A program made the position numbers and the translations under genes. DNA of 64,000 bases from Aquilaria yunnanensis (Eukaryota > Streptophyta > Magnoliopsida > Malvales > Thymelaeaceae), in the NCBI GenBank assembly GCA_039654915.1, contig CM077593.1, positions 57,232,501 to 57,296,500 on the forward strand, written 5' to 3'. The notes beneath the pieces were generated by a model. It was not told where the DNA came from, did not search any database, and saw only the letters and a program-made list of their open reading frames with translations. Below, piece after piece: positions 1 to 12,412 of the stretch (positions are counted from its first letter, which is position 1; each line of letters starts with the position of its first letter).

Positions 1-333
1 TTCACAGCTTTTGCCCTAGCGTCCCAAAAAGTTCCAGTCGCACTCTTTTCTTGCCATTCCTTGGAAGACACAAGCTAGTACTGCGGCCGCAAGAGAATTG
101 CATCTGCCAGGGCATCGTAATTGTGTGGTGATCTCGAAAGGCTCGTGTGGATACCATAGAGAGCTTGAACACGTCAACTGTTCAGGTTTTGTGATTAAAC
201 TCAACAATTGGGTGAAAGATCTCAACCGAATTAGCTATGAAAATTTTGAGCGCCCGGTTTACCTAGTTTCACTTAGATCCTGGAGAGTTTCGGTTATATT
301 CCACTACGCTTGTTTGGCTCCTGAAACCTTACA
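1..333 (+). repeat. copia-A LTR, 3' end, cut by window edge
   Basis: This matches the last ~330 bp of the copia-A LTRs seen complete at 48079-49494 and elsewhere: the 'gccctagcctcccaaaa' stretch, the 'gtgtggataccatagagag' block, and the terminal 'ggctcctgaaaccttaca'. It ends in CA at 333. The 5' part lies outside the window, so solo LTR versus part of an element cannot be decided. Confidence 0.85.
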
Positions 334-3300
334 CTATCCACCATTACTAATGGAGTTGTAATGACCATGGTCGGACCCATTTACTAGGCTCTTTGTAACT
401 TACCTAGGTGCACTAAGGTTCCTACATTAGAACCTCAAATCTGAAGGCCTGGCTAGGCTCTTAATGGCACTAAATCATGCACCCCACTAACGGTGCTCTA
501 TTATGGCCAATCATGACTTTACTTAGAACTAAAATACAGCTAAAGTTGTGCAATTCTAGGCTTTGGGAAAACAAGGAAATGGTTGTGCTCCTTTTTAGCA
601 CCACGTGGAATCTTGACTCACCTTAATTAGAAACTTAAGCAAAAACTTATGGCAAAAGTACTGCCACGTGTCAAAGCTTATGTGTAACGGCTCTCCAAAA
701 ATTTGGATCATAATTACTAAGGTAACATTAGTTATATTAGTAATTTAATATACTTAAAATATTTAATATAAGCAAATTCTCGATTTAATAAAGTATAATA
801 GCTTAAAGGTGGCAAAAATTGGTCATTCAAAAAAACCGGACCAAGAAGGGCATTTTAGTCATTTCATATAGTAACCCATTTTTATTTCATGGTTGGGTAC
901 AGGATGGAAAAATATTAAATTTAAGGTATCACAGTGTTTCGTGATTCTTGCTCTACCTTTGTGAAATTGTGACTTGACTAAATTGTCTGTAAATGGTTTA
1001 TGTGTAACTCTAAAAAGTATCAGACCTAAATTGCACATATCTCAAAGATGAGGACTGGGCGTGTAATTAAGGTGAAGGAGGATTCAAACGCAAAATAACT
1101 TCAGTTTTGGTACTAAATTTTCTGTTTGGTCTTGGATAAGTCCCCGACGTAGTATTGTGTACAAAGAACAGACCAGGTGCATGGCATGTGCCATTTAACC
1201 CTACATAAGTTTATTTCCAATGATTTACTCAGCCGTCTTCTTCCTCCAACTCCAGAATACCCGAAACCTCTCTGGCCCCTACATAAGTTGACCGAGGAAC
1301 GTTTTATTTGTGTGTTGAATAAAGGGCCGATTAATTGGAATCCACTGAGAAGGTTTTTCCTAACCACTTAATCCATAAGGATGGTTGTTGTATTGTCCTA
1401 ATTATGGTTTGTTTATGTAGCTAAATGATCAATTAAAGGAGAAATACTCAAGCTACTATAAATGGTACAAAGAAGAATACAGAAACTGAGACCATAAGAA
1501 CATTGAAGTTGGTGTTTGCTTGCATTAATTATTCAAGATAAGAGATTTTAAGTTCAAATTAAAATTGATGCATTATGTATTTTTACAATGTATTAATTAA
1601 GAGAGTAAGAGGTGGACAAGAAGTGACTTAAGGATATGCAATTAGAAAGCCCTTAAGTAAGTATACAGGGTACTAAGTATTCAAGATGGGCTTTGATGCT
1701 CAAGAGTACCGTAGCTAAGCTATCAAGATTAGTAAGATTGAGCCACCAAGAACTCCTGTACAGTGTGAGCAACGGTATGTAATGACAAGCCAAGCTTTCT
1801 AAGGCAAGAGTTAAGCTCTTGTAAGAAGGACTAAGTCAAGGATGGGTTCCCCGCCATAGAACCCTTACTAGTGGGCATTAGTCAAGACCTCATAATGTTT
1901 TGAGCTCATTAAGATGTGTATATATGTTATATATGCTGGGTCCTAAAGTTTATTTTGCAGCTGTTTAATTCCTTACTGAGAATTTATGATTCTCATTCCG
2001 TTAAGTATCACATTGTGCAGATACTAGTAGTGTGAAGCCTAACACCCACTGAAGGGTTGTTAAGAAAGGTTTTGGTGCAGGTATTTAAAAGACCATGAAT
2101 CTTTAATGATCTTAGTTTCACTAGTGTGTATGGACTTACTTAATGTATATATCTATATATGCACTATGGTTGCTTATGGATGTACATAAGTTAAGTATTA
2201 TGTGTACATAAGTTAATGCTTGCAGTTTAAATAAACATGTTTATATAACTTCGGTATGTGTTTCAAGTGCTTTATGAATATGATGGAAACTATTTTGAAA
2301 ATTTTTATTTATTACTTTTATTAGTTCTCTCCAAATGCCGAAGTTAAGCATGCATGAATTCATGTCATTTGATAATCAACTAGTATGAAGTTTTAAACAA
2401 CATAAGTATTAGCTTAGCCATTTGCAACTAAGAGTAGAAATACTAAATCCTGATTATCCTAAGATCCTGGGAACACCCTATATCAGGGTAAGCGAGAAGC
2501 TTCCCTCACATTATGAGCCCAAGCATTTTGCTTATAGGGACATGCCACCAACCATTGGGAATTTGGGGCCATAGTAAAAAGTACTCTGGTTGTGCCAAGA
2601 AGGGCTTGGCAACGCGTCACCCAGTTGCCAGCTTTTTTATGCCTAGAAATTCAAGATTTCATGCCATAATCCCTTTAAGGGCATCCAAGGCCATCCAATG
2701 GCCTTAAGGACACCTTCAAATGCCTTAAACCTGCGTGTATATATGTAATAGGCCACAATGCACCATTCCGACAAAGCTTGCAATGCCCATAAACATCAAT
2801 CCAAGCAAGGCATACACATTTGTCCACCATGATCAACACAACCCACCAACTTATACCATTCATCAAACTACTTGAATTTAATGAGAAAAAAAGCTATGAA
2901 TGGCATGAAATATGCATGAATTAGAAATCCAATATGTAAATTACGCAACAAAAACCAAGCAACAAGCACCACAAGCCAAGAATTTCCATTTCCAAAGGCT
3001 TTTCTAGGTTTTCTAGGTTCCAAGGCATGAACAAGGCATATGGCCCAAAATTAACTCTGACCCAACAAAACCCAAGCTTCAATGAGCTCAAGAAACATGA
3101 AATCATAATGGCAAAAATAGTACCTCATGCATAAACCCAAGCCCAAGGTGAAAAACAGCATTTCAAGCTTCAAAATAAGGAAAACAAGAGCAAAACATGC
3201 CTCCACCCACTTGGGCACCAAGAAAGCTCTCCAATTTCAACAACAAATCATGGATTTGAAGTGAAATGAGAAAAAAATGGAGAAGTACAGAGAAGCGTAA

Positions 3301-3684
3301 GAATTTTAGGGCTAAAATGTATGAATAGTGGCAACCCCAACCCCCCCAACAAGCTTAAGTATAATTAAAACATTTCACCGACCAAATTTTTTAAGTTTTT
3401 GTAAAAATACCCCTTCCTCAATTAGTAACTAGGGTATTAAACTCAATTAGATTGAGTTTAGGTTTAAAAAAACATCATTTTTACTCTCAGGACTCATCCT
3501 GATCCTCTGAGGGGTAAAATGACCATTTTGCCCTTAAGTAAATCTAGTTCCAAGAACCATTCAGAAACTACTAAACCTTTAATAACATATTTGATTTTGC
3601 TAATTCACCTATAATTAAGGTATTTAAGCTACGGATTTACAAACTTATCTCACTCACCGAGTATTCTACTATGAGGGCTATAAT
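334..3684 (-). repeat. Worn gypsy-T-like LTR, split by an inverted relative
   Basis: Bases 334-680 resemble the middle of the gypsy-T LTR (compare 33335-33450: '...actaaggtt...', '...ggccttgaacc...', '...taatgg...'). Bases 2485-3684 resemble its far end: a run rich in 'aagc/ccaag' motifs, the 'aaaatgaccattttgccc' phrase near 3518, and an 'actatgagggctat' terminus like 'gctatgagggccgtaca' at 42020-42035. Between them sits an oppositely oriented relative (681-2484). Divergence is high, the left end is lost at the copia LTR, and I could not define a TSD. No gene is visible here. Confidence 0.45.
681..2484 (+). repeat. Gypsy-T-like LTR in plus orientation, nested
   Basis: Read on the plus strand this stretch carries gypsy-T LTR landmarks in inverted order relative to its surroundings: 'gggcattttagtcattt' near 850, 'ccttactgagaat...gattctcatt' near 1970-2000, 'ttgtgcagat' near 2014, and 'gataatcaactagtat' near 2372, the complement of the family hallmark 'gatactagttgattatc' seen at 6945 and 62555. 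Both ends are approximate. Old and strongly diverged. Confidence 0.4.
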
Positions 3685-3689
3685 AAGTT

Positions 3690-5613
3690 TCAAACAGTGT
3701 ACTTGGAAAAAGGTCCTTATCAACCTTGTTGCTATAAATTTTTCCAAAAGAGATTTGGTAAGGCATATCATAAATTTAATCCCTCATGGTTTAACTTACA
3801 CAAAAGCTAGTTGGAATATAGTGAGAAAAAATTTGCTACATATTGCTTATATTGTTAGTCATGTGGAGATGATGATGGAGAAAAATAAGAATGAGTCTTC
3901 TTAATCAAGCTAGATAGAAATGTGAAGACTTGAGGAATGAGATCAGAATATTCTGTTCTCTTTTGCTAAGCAGTCTAAAGTAAGTAAAATTTGATATGAA
4001 ACTCATTTTTGCTTCTGTTGGTTGTGTTTGATTTTTTTTACAACAAGAGTTGGCATTTCAAGGTCATGATAAGTCATATGGTTTTGCCAACCAAGGGAAT
4101 TTTCTAAAGCTTCTAAAATTCTTAGCTGAACACAATAAAGATACAAAAAGGGTTGTATTGCAAAATGCACATGGACATATTAAGTAATCTTCTCATTTTA
4201 TCGAATTGGATATAGCATCAGCTCGTGCACTTAAAACAACTAAACTGGTTATTGAAGATTTCGGAAATGACTCATTTTTATATATTGGTTGATGAATCTC
4301 ATGATGTCTCCTGTAAAGATTAAATGGCTCTTGTTCTTTGATATGTTAACAGTAAAAGGTGCATCATTGAATGATTCCTTACGATTATCCACGTTACTGA
4401 TACTCGCTCATTGTCTTTAACAATAGAATTTGAGTCATTACTTGCAAGACATGAGCTAAGGATGTCAAATATTCACGGACAAGGCTATGATGGAGCTTAT
4501 AATATGTGAGGTGAGTTTAATAGGTCTAAAAGCTTGATTATAAAGGATAATACATTTGCATATGATTTCCATTACTTTGCTCATCAACTTTAATTAGCCC
4601 TTATTGTCATAGCTAAGAACAATGTTGATGTTGCTTTGCTTTTTAATATGATTGACACTTTAACTAATGTTGTTGGAGCCTCTTGAATGTGTAGACATAT
4701 GCATCACGAAAACCAATCTAAGAAAATCATACAAGCAATTGAAAATGGTGAGATTTCAAATGGAAAAGGCTTTAACTAAGAACATAGTTTTCAAAGGGCT
4801 TGTGATACACAATAGGGCTCTTTTAGTCTTATTATGGTTCACTGGTGAACATCATTATCATGAATCCTTCTATTTTTTAAGCCCTTGAGTTTTCTATTGA
4901 AGATGGAGCAAATTATGTGTAAATAGTAGAAGCACATGTTTTGTTGGATTGGCGCAATTTTTTAGTTTGCTTTTACTTTGTATCTCATGAAAACTAATTT
5001 AGGGATCACAAATGAGTTGTCATTGGCATTCTAAAGAAAAGATCAAGATATTGTAAACAAAATGACATTAGTTGAGATATCTAAGCAAAGACTAAGAGTG
5101 ATGTAAATCATGGGCAAGAACATTTTGCGTAGTTTTTTCATTTTGTAACAAGTATAAGATTGCTTTTCATGCCATGAATGATGCATTTATAGCTCAAGGT
5201 AGATCTTATCATAGAGCTCAAGAAATGACAAATCTTCACCATTTGGAGAATAATCTATTTAAAAATATGATAGATTAGCAAGCACAAGAGCTTGATGATC
5301 GATTTGATGAGGTTAACCCTAAAATTCTTCTTTCTATGGCCTACTTGAGTCTTGCTGAGTTATTCTTTTCTTTTAATAAAGAAAAGTTGATTCATCTTGC
5401 TTAGTTTTATCTTTTAGAATTTTCATAGGTAGATCTTATTGTTCTTGATGACTGGCTTAACACATACATTATTCACATGTAGTCCAATATTTAGTTTGTT
5501 AAATTGAAGGGAAATGATGATTTTGCAAAAAAGTTCATGGACACAATGAAAATATCAGTTCATCATTTGGTTTACCTCTTCATTAAATTAGCTTTGTTGT
5601 TACCTATTTCAAT
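3690..5613 (+). pseudogene. hAT-type transposase pseudogene, 5' and central part
   Basis: Conceptual translation, broken by many stops and some frameshifts, matches the plant hAT-like transposase with TTF-type zinc finger and DUF4371 regions. Recognisable pieces in order are 'KGPYQPCCYKFFQKRFGK' (about 3706), the GHDKS...NQGNF-like piece (about 4060), 'ILVDESHDVS' (about 4285), 'HVTDT', 'IHGQGYDGAYNM' (about 4471), 'FAHQL' (about 4575), 'NVVGAS', 'IENGEIS', 'LGITNELSLAF' (about 4999), 'KDQDIVNKM', 'QELDDRFDEVNPK' (about 5288) and 'HLVYLFIKLALLLP' near the break. Intact members bind terminal inverted repeats and cut with an RNase H-fold domain; this copy is dead. The frame stops at 5613 where a copia-A LTR begins, and continues at 18527. 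No terminal inverted repeats were identified. Confidence 0.85.
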
Positions 5614-7379
5614 TATTGGTGTTGTGCCCAAAACCCAATCGTGAGATGATTGTATTTTGCACATTAAGTTATGATATTTTACTGAGGCATTATATCAACG
5701 ATTGTGTTTGAAGTTTGTTTCCGCAAAACATAATCAAACATAATTATAACCCTTGAATAATAGTATTCTTAAAAGTCATTAGTCCATTATTATTGTGGAG
5801 TGGGTTGCAATAACACGTTAAGACTAGCATAGGTGGTGACTAAAATGGGATATGTAGTCTACATATGGGTACAAGTTATATAACTTGTGTACTTGACCGA
5901 TCTGCCATGAGAACACTACATAGATCGTTATATTAGTGTCATAAGCAATTTTCATAGTGATCATGGTATATGTAGTCCTTTGACCTATGGTCATCAAGGT
6001 TCCTTACATGTAAGTCACGTACTTTGATACTTCCCTTTATTGCTCATAATTGAGTGAACATGAAGGTGGTCATTGGGTATGTCACATATCATGTGGAGGG
6101 TTTTATTTGATCAAAATAGGATTTGTTCCTCTTATGTAATAGGAGTCATATCTTCAGGCTCCTTGATTAAGTGAGACTGAGAAAATCATGGCCATGGTTT
6201 AATGAATTGGTATGGGATACTGATGTCATTAGTTTAAGTTAGTCTACTAAAGAATCAAGAAACCAATGATTGGGCTATATGAGAGTGACACATTCCATGT
6301 CTCGTGCTTGGTCTTAATATCTTGGACAAAAGGGCAATGACAAATATGAATAATGATGATAGTGGTTTAGCCCAATCACTGCTATCGTGTCACTTGGGTA
6401 GCAATGATGTTTTGCTAGATGCCACTCATTGTTTGTGATCATAAATATCATAAATGTGATTTATGATCATTGTCAATGTGATTCGAGCCTTTTTGGGTCA
6501 CACACTTTAAGCCAATTGTATCATTTAAGTGTGTGGGACAAATTGTTAGGTTTTGGTTTCATGATAATTTCAGATTAATCATTGGCCCAATAGTCGAGCC
6601 ATTGTTAAGCTCAAAATTAGGCCCAATTAGATTATGGTTTTGAAACCTATTCGGCTTGGGAGTTAAGCCTCACTATATATACATTATATAGTGAGGATTT
6701 TCATAGTTGTTGCCTCCCTTGGAAGAAATTAGAAAAGTTCTAAAAGTTCTAGCTACATTCTCCCCTTGTCATTCCTTGGAGTACACAAGCTAACACTGTG
6801 GGCACAAAGGGAATGCACTTGCTTGAACATGGTGGAGGTGTGTTGACACGGCCATCCTTGGCCCCTGCCCAGGAAGCCCTGTGAGAGCTAGTCTCACGGT
6901 GGTTGCAATTGGCTAGTTGTATATGTGCACGGATTAAATCCCATGATACTAGTTGATTATCCTAGAATATGCAATATGTATGCTCTTCATGCTTTGACTT
7001 GGATTAATAAAAACATAAGCATTAACTTGGCCAAGTAATTTCTATAGAAAATAGGTACAATAGCCAAAGCATACAAAATCAACATTTGTGTGAGTTTATT
7101 GCACATAACAACTTGTGGGAGTATCATACATAAAGTATACTAATGCCCTCACCCAAGAGCAACCCTAAAGTCTAGGACTCTTCATAACATAGACTATGGA
7201 GGCAACTAAGACCATTGTATATAGATACAAGCCTTAGCTGAGATCTTCTTGAACTAACTCCCACCTTAGATGGAAATCCCAGTGGCGAGTCTCAAAAGCC
7301 CTTGCCCAAGTGCTACTAGGCTCCACAGCCGAAAGAAGACACTAGTTAGTACTGTTACATGACCAACAAACCAACTAAG

Positions 7380-8683
7380 TGTTAGTGTTGTGCCCAAAAG
7401 CTAATCATGAGATGACTGTATTTTTGCACATTGAGTCATGATATTTTATTAAGGCATTAATCCAGCAATTATGTTTGTTGTTTTGTTTCTGCGTAACTTA
7501 ACAAACATAATTGTAACCCTAGAATAATGATATTCTTAAACGTCCCTGGCTAGTATTATTGTGGTCCGGGTTGCAATAATACATAATGACTAGCATATGT
7601 GGAGACTAATATGAGATATGTAGTCTACATATGGGTACAAGTTGGAGAACTTGTGTACTGGACCGACCCACCATGAGAACACTACATGGATCGTTATATG
7701 AGTGTCATAAGTGATTCTGATAGTGATCATGGTATATGTAGTCCTTCGACCTAAGATCATCAAGGTTCCCTACATGTGAGTCACATACTTTGATACTTTC
7801 CTTTGTTGCTCGTAACTGAGTGAACTGAAGGAGGTCATTGGGTATGTCACATATCATGCGGAGGGATTTGTATGATCAAGATGGGATTTGTCCTTCCTAT
7901 GTAACGGGAGTGATATCTTCAGGCCCCTTGATAGAGTAAGACTTAGAAAAATGCATGGCCATGCCTAGATGAGTTGATATACGATATCAATGTCATCAGT
8001 TTAAGTTGGTCTACTCGGTAATCAAGAAACCAAAGATTGGGCTATACAAGAGTGACACATTCCATGTCTCGTGCTTAGTCTTGATATCTTGGACAAAGGG
8101 ACAATGGCATATATCGGTGATGATCATAAAGGTTTAGTCGAATCATCGAGAATCTTGTCACTTGGGTAGCAATGATGTGTTGCTAGACACCACTCATTGC
8201 TTATGATCATAAATGTGATTTATGATCATTGCTAACATGATAAGAGCCTATTGGGTCGCACAGATAGAGCTATTTGGATCATTAGAGTGTATGGGCTAAT
8301 TATTTGGGTTATGGTTTCAATTTAATTTTGTATTAATAATGGGCCCAATAGTTGAGCCATTATTAAGCCCGAAATTAAATCCTAATTGGATTAGGGCTTT
8401 CAAACACATTAGGCATGGAAGTTGAGTCTCACTATAAATACAACTTCTAGTGAGAAATTCATAGGTATACTTGCCCTAGCCTCCCAAAAGGATAGCCGCA
8501 CTCTTCTCTTGCAATTCCTTGGAGGATGCAAGCTAGCACTATGAGCGCAAGAGAAACGCATCTGCCGGGACGTGGTGGAAGCGTGGTGATCCCGAGAGGC
8601 TTGTGTGGATACCATAGAGAGCCTAAACACGGCAACTGTTCAGGTTTTGTGATTCGACTCTACAGTTGAGTGAGAGATCTTAA
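7380..8683 (+). repeat. copia-A LTR truncated at its 3' end
   Basis: Begins with a clean 'tgttagtgttgtgcccaaaa' and runs through all family blocks, including 'ctataaatacaac' (TATA box near 8432), then stops at 'gagagatcttaac' about 130 bp before the usual end. The next base already belongs to gypsy-T LTR sequence ('tcgctcctagtaagcc', compare 63339). About 345 bp of the host LTR is missing at the same joint, so one deletion removed the LTR end and adjoining host DNA. Confidence 0.85.
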
Positions 8684-9102
8684 CTCGCTCCTAGTAAGCC
8701 ATAGCTTACTTGATGCAATTGTGTAGCCTTCCCTTAGTCATTATGCAGGGGAATTATGGTGGAACTTTGTAGACTAGTCCATAAGACGTCCTTGTAGACT
8801 AGATGAACAAGGTTTCACCTTGCAACCTCGTGGCTAACGGCACGGCTAGGTCGCCAAGGGTTCTAAACCTTTCACCTAAGCTAGTGGTACTTAGTTATGT
8901 CAATTTGGAACCTAGTTTCCTTGCTTGTTGAACAAGCAACCTTGAAACCTTACAAAACTCAAGGAAACTGCTACCTCTTGTGGGACTTCTGGAAGTCTCA
9001 GAGTACCCCCGAAATCCTTGGACCCCAATGTACTCTAAGAACCCCCTTAGGTCTCACTTGGATCATCCTATCAAAATGTGAAAATTCTGCCATTTTTGTC
9101 TC

Positions 9103-9200
9103 TGGCGACACGTCACCACAGTTTGTAACGTTCTGTGAACTTTTGCTAGATTGGCGACGTGTTGTGGGCCTCAACCTGTAATTGGTGACGTGTCACCAAT
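9103..9200 (-). repeat. Palindromic module, 'ggcgacgcgtcgcc' type, worn
   Basis: Three units about 40-50 bp apart: tggcgacacgtcacca (9103-9118), attggcgacgtgttgtggg (9149-9167), attggtgacgtgtcaccaat (9181-9200; arms of 9 bp around GT). Lies just before the 'ttttgctgctatgaac' block in the solo gypsy-T LTR; differences from the copy at 63753-63850 are mostly CG to TG or CA. Confidence 0.75.
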
Positions 9201-9562
9201 CTGCATTTCTACAGAATTTGGCACATTTTGTGTTGGGTTTCGGGAGCCAAACAGCGCACCAGAATTTAACCAAAACCCTCTAGGATCCAAGTGAAACGGG
9301 GTAAACCGGGTGTTCGAAAATTTTCATAGGTAATTTCTCACTAAAAGTTGTATTTATAGTGAGACTCAACTTCCAAGCCTAATGGGTGTCAAATTCCTAA
9401 TCCAATTAGGCTTTAATTTCGGGCTTAATAATGGCTCAACTCTTGGGCCCATTATTAATACGAAATTAAAGTGAAACCATAAACCCAAATAATTAGCCCA
9501 TGCACTCTAATGATCTAAATAGCTCTATGTGTGCGACCCAATAGGCTCTTGCCATGTTGGCA

Positions 9563-9589
9563 ATGATCATAAATCACATTTATGATCAT
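9563..9589. promoter_or_regulatory. Conserved hairpin in copia-A U3
   Basis: ATGATCATAAAT, CAC, ATTTATGATCAT: 12-bp perfect arms with a 3-nt loop. The same structure is perfect at 48904-48930 and present in the LTRs near 8204, 16442, 20777, 25409 and 27728, the older ones with a few changes. It lies upstream of the TATA box, so a regulatory role is possible but inferred. Confidence 0.6.
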
Positions 9590-10158
9590 AAACAATGAGC
9601 AGTGTCTAGCAACACATCATTACTACCCAAGTAACAAGATTGTCCGTGATTCGACTAAACCTTTATGATCATCACTAATATATGCCATTGTCCCTTTCTC
9701 CAAGATATCAAGACTAAGCACGAGATATGGAATGTGTCACTCTCGTATAGCCCAATCTTTGGTTTCTTGATTACCGAGTAGACTAACTTAAGCTGATGAC
9801 ATTGATATCGTATATTAGCTCATCCAAGTAAGGCCATGCATTTTCTAAGTCTCACTCTATCAAGGGGCCCGAAGATATCACTTCCATTACATAGGAGGGA
9901 CAAATCCCATGTTGTTCATACAAATCCCTTCGCATGATATATGACATACCCAGTGACCTCCTTCAAGTTCACTCAGTTACAGCAACAAAGGAAAGTATCA
10001 AAGTATGTGACTCACATGTAGGGAACCTTGATGACCTTAGGTCGAAGGGCTACATATACCATGATCACTATGAGAATCACTTATGACACTCATATAACGG
10101 TCCATGAAGTGTTCTCATGGTGGCTCGGTCCAGTACACAAGATCTCCAACTTGTACCC

Positions 10159-10175
10159 ATATGTAGACTACATAT
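10159..10175. promoter_or_regulatory. Conserved 17-bp palindrome in copia-A U3
   Basis: ATATGTAG, A, CTACATAT: perfect 8-bp arms around one base. In most LTRs it is followed within 5 bp by a second inverted repeat, ACAAGTT-GGAG-AACTTGT (e.g. 7636-7653). Present with little change in nearly all LTRs of the family in this window. Confidence 0.55.
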
Positions 10176-10414
10176 CCCATATTAGTCTCCACATATGCTA
10201 GTCGTTATGTATTATTGCAACCTGCTCCACAATAATACTAAACTAGGGACGTTTAAGAATATCATTATTCTAGGGTTACAGCTATGTTTATTACGTTACG
10301 CAGAAACAAAACAATGAACATAATTGCTGGATTAATGCCTTAATAAAATATCACGACTCAATGTGCAAAAAATACAATCATCTCATGATTGGCTTTTTGG
10401 GCACAACACTAACA

Positions 10415-10428
10415 ATCTCCCACTTGCA
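10415..10428 (-). other. Polypurine tract of the copia-A element
   Basis: Minus strand 'GCAAGTGGGAGAT' abuts the 3' LTR start TGTTAG. This purine run primes plus-strand DNA synthesis. The same 'caagtgggagatt' precedes the 3' LTR of the older relative at 26941-26952. Confidence 0.8.
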
Positions 10429-10445
10429 CTAAAAGCCAATCATCC

Positions 10446-12412
10446 ATGTATCTTATACCGATGGACCTAGAATGGCTATCATGCTTCTGCTGCATAAAGG
10501 GCTTTGTCAATTGATCAGCAATGTTGCTGTCTGTCGAAGTCCTACATATCCTTATATCACCCCTCTCGATGATCTCGCTAATGAGATGATAGCGTCGGAG
10601 TATATGTTTGCATCGCTGATGAGATCGAGGTTCCTTAGCCTACGCGATTGCTCCATTATTGTCACAATAGAGCTCTATCGGGTCGGCAATGCTTGGAACC
10701 ACTCCAAGTTCAATGATGAACTTCTTGATCCAAAATGTCTCCTTCGTGGCATCAGAGGCGGCAATGTACTCATATTCTATTGTAGAGTCAGCTACTGTCT
10801 CTTGCTTTGAACTTTTCCAGCTCACAGCACCACCACCAATACAAAACACATAACCAGATTGTGATCTAAAATCATCCTTATCGAATTGGAAGCTTGCATC
10901 GGTGTAACCCCTTACAATGAGCTCATCTTCACCTCCAAAGACCAAGAATGCATCCTTAGTCCTTCGTAAGTACTTAAGGATGTTCTTAACAGCTATCCAG
11001 TGACTCTCACCGGGGTTCGATTGGTACCTACTCGTCATGCTCAAAGCATATGAGAGATCAGGACAAGTATAGATCATGGCATACATAATAGATCCAATTG
11101 CTGAGGCATATGGAATCTTACTCATGCACTCTCTCTCCTTGGGTGTACTCGGACACTGAGACCTAGAAAGAGTGATACCATGTGACATGGGCAAGAATCC
11201 TTTCTTGGAATCTTGCATGCTAAACCTCTTTAGCACCTTGTCAATATATGTACTTTGACTTAGGCCAAGAACCTCTTTAGCACCTTGTCAATATACATAG
11301 GCTGTTTCACCCAAGTCCTTCGTAGAGAAACATTTCCCTCGCCAAGTCTTCATAGACTGTAGCTCAGGAATGTCATTCCCGATGAGTAGTATGTCATCTA
11401 CATACAACACCAAGAAGACAATAGCGCTCCCACTAACCTTCTTTTAGACACAAGGTTCATCTTCATTTTTGATAAAACCAAACTCTTTGATTGCATCATC
11501 AAAATGAAGATTCCAACTTCGAGAAGTTTGCTTCAGTCCATAAATGGACCTTTGAAACTTGCACACTTTATTGGCATTCTTAGGAGTGACAAAACCCTCA
11601 GGTTGTGTCATATACACATCCTCAAGTAGCTTTCTATTTAGGAATGCAATTTTGACATCCATTTGCCATATCTCATAATCATAGTGTGCAGCAATAGCAA
11701 ACAAAATTCGGATGGATTTAAGCATAGCAACTGGTGAAAAAGTTTCCTCATAGTCAATACCATGAATTTGCTTCAAACATTTTGCAACCAATTGTCCCTT
11801 AAAGGTAATCACATTACCATCCATGTCAATTTTCTTCTTGAAAACCCATTTGCACCCTATGGGTTTTACCCCTTCAGGTGGGTCAACCAAAGTCCATACT
11901 TGGTTTTTATACATGGATTCCATCTCGGATTTCATGGCCACTAGCCACTTCTCAGAGTCAGGCCCCGACATAGCTTGTTGGTAGGTTGTGGGCTTATCCT
12001 GATCCATGAGCATCACATCACCGGTGTGAGTCATGAGAAATCCATATCTCTCGGGCTCACGCCGAATCCTACCAGACCTACGTGGCCTCTGTGCTACAGG
12101 AACAGACTCTTGAACCATAACATCTTGCGGTGTCTGTTCAAGTTCCATTTCAGGTTCGATGTCTCCTTGTTGTTCTTGAATTTCTTCAAGTTCTACTTTC
12201 CCCCCACTAGTTCCTTTAGATATAAACTCTTTCTCCAAAAAGACACCAGTTCGAGCAACAAACACTTTTTGCTGAGAAGGATTGTAGGAATAGTAACCCT
12301 TTGTTTCTTTGGGATACCCAACAAAAAGGCATTTTTGAGATTTGGGCCCTAGTTTGTCAGAGGATTGACGTTTCACATAAGCGTCACAGCCCCAAATCTT
12401 CATAAAAGACAA
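10446..12412 (-). pseudogene. pol: copia-A integrase tail, reverse transcriptase, RNase H, broken
   Basis: The longest open stretch (11444-12412) starts in the integrase C-terminal region (MSFMKIWGCDAYVKRQSSDK), passes through a variable linker, and enters RT with 'GCKWVFKKKIDMDG', the first catalytic Asp in 'WQMDVKIAFLN' and 'YGLKQTSRSW'. A stop near 11444 separates this from 'VLYVDDILLI' (about 11380-11410), whose YVDD motif is intact. RT is scrambled near 11223-11310 by a local 26-bp duplication. RNase H follows at 10640-11236 with 'YTDASF' and 'LYCDNNGAIA'; a TAG comes next and the last part runs to 'DDWL' near 10446. All key acidic residues seen are kept, but stops and frameshifts prevent a full-length enzyme. 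Confidence 0.9.
11223..11295. repeat. 26-bp direct duplication inside RT
   Basis: The 26-mer 'aacctctttagcaccttgtc' plus 'aatata' occurs at 11223-11248 and again at 11270-11295. On the coding strand it encodes the 'YIDKVLKRF' segment; the second copy replaces the 'YVLGI..YRDRSR' segment that the relative at 23656-23700 still has. The frame is lost. Confidence 0.85.

Larger units (their letters stand above)
9231..10414 (-). repeat. 3' LTR of the full-length copia-A element, internally deleted
   Basis: Ends match the 5' LTR but the length is 1184 bp instead of 1416. About 230 bp, corresponding to roughly 15980-16207 in the 5' LTR (the 'gagatctctcactcaactg' to 'gctagggcaag' part), is missing. 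Because both LTRs are copied from one template at integration, the deletion must postdate insertion. Confidence 0.9.

Noticed and set aside
540..690. Two CACGTG (G-box) motifs at 612 and 664 as a promoter
   Set aside because: They lie in worn LTR-like sequence with no gene downstream; short motifs are expected by chance or as LTR parts.
3690..5613. hAT-like gene as a domesticated host gene
   Set aside because: Too many stops and frameshifts, and the gene is split by 12.9 kb of insertions.
10472..10810. 112-codon plus-strand open frame
   Set aside because: Antisense shadow of copia-A RNase H; the equivalent shadow appears opposite the old element at 26558-26896.
11975..12352. 125-codon plus-strand open frame
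   Set aside because: Antisense to the integrase C-terminal/RT coding region; no own evidence.
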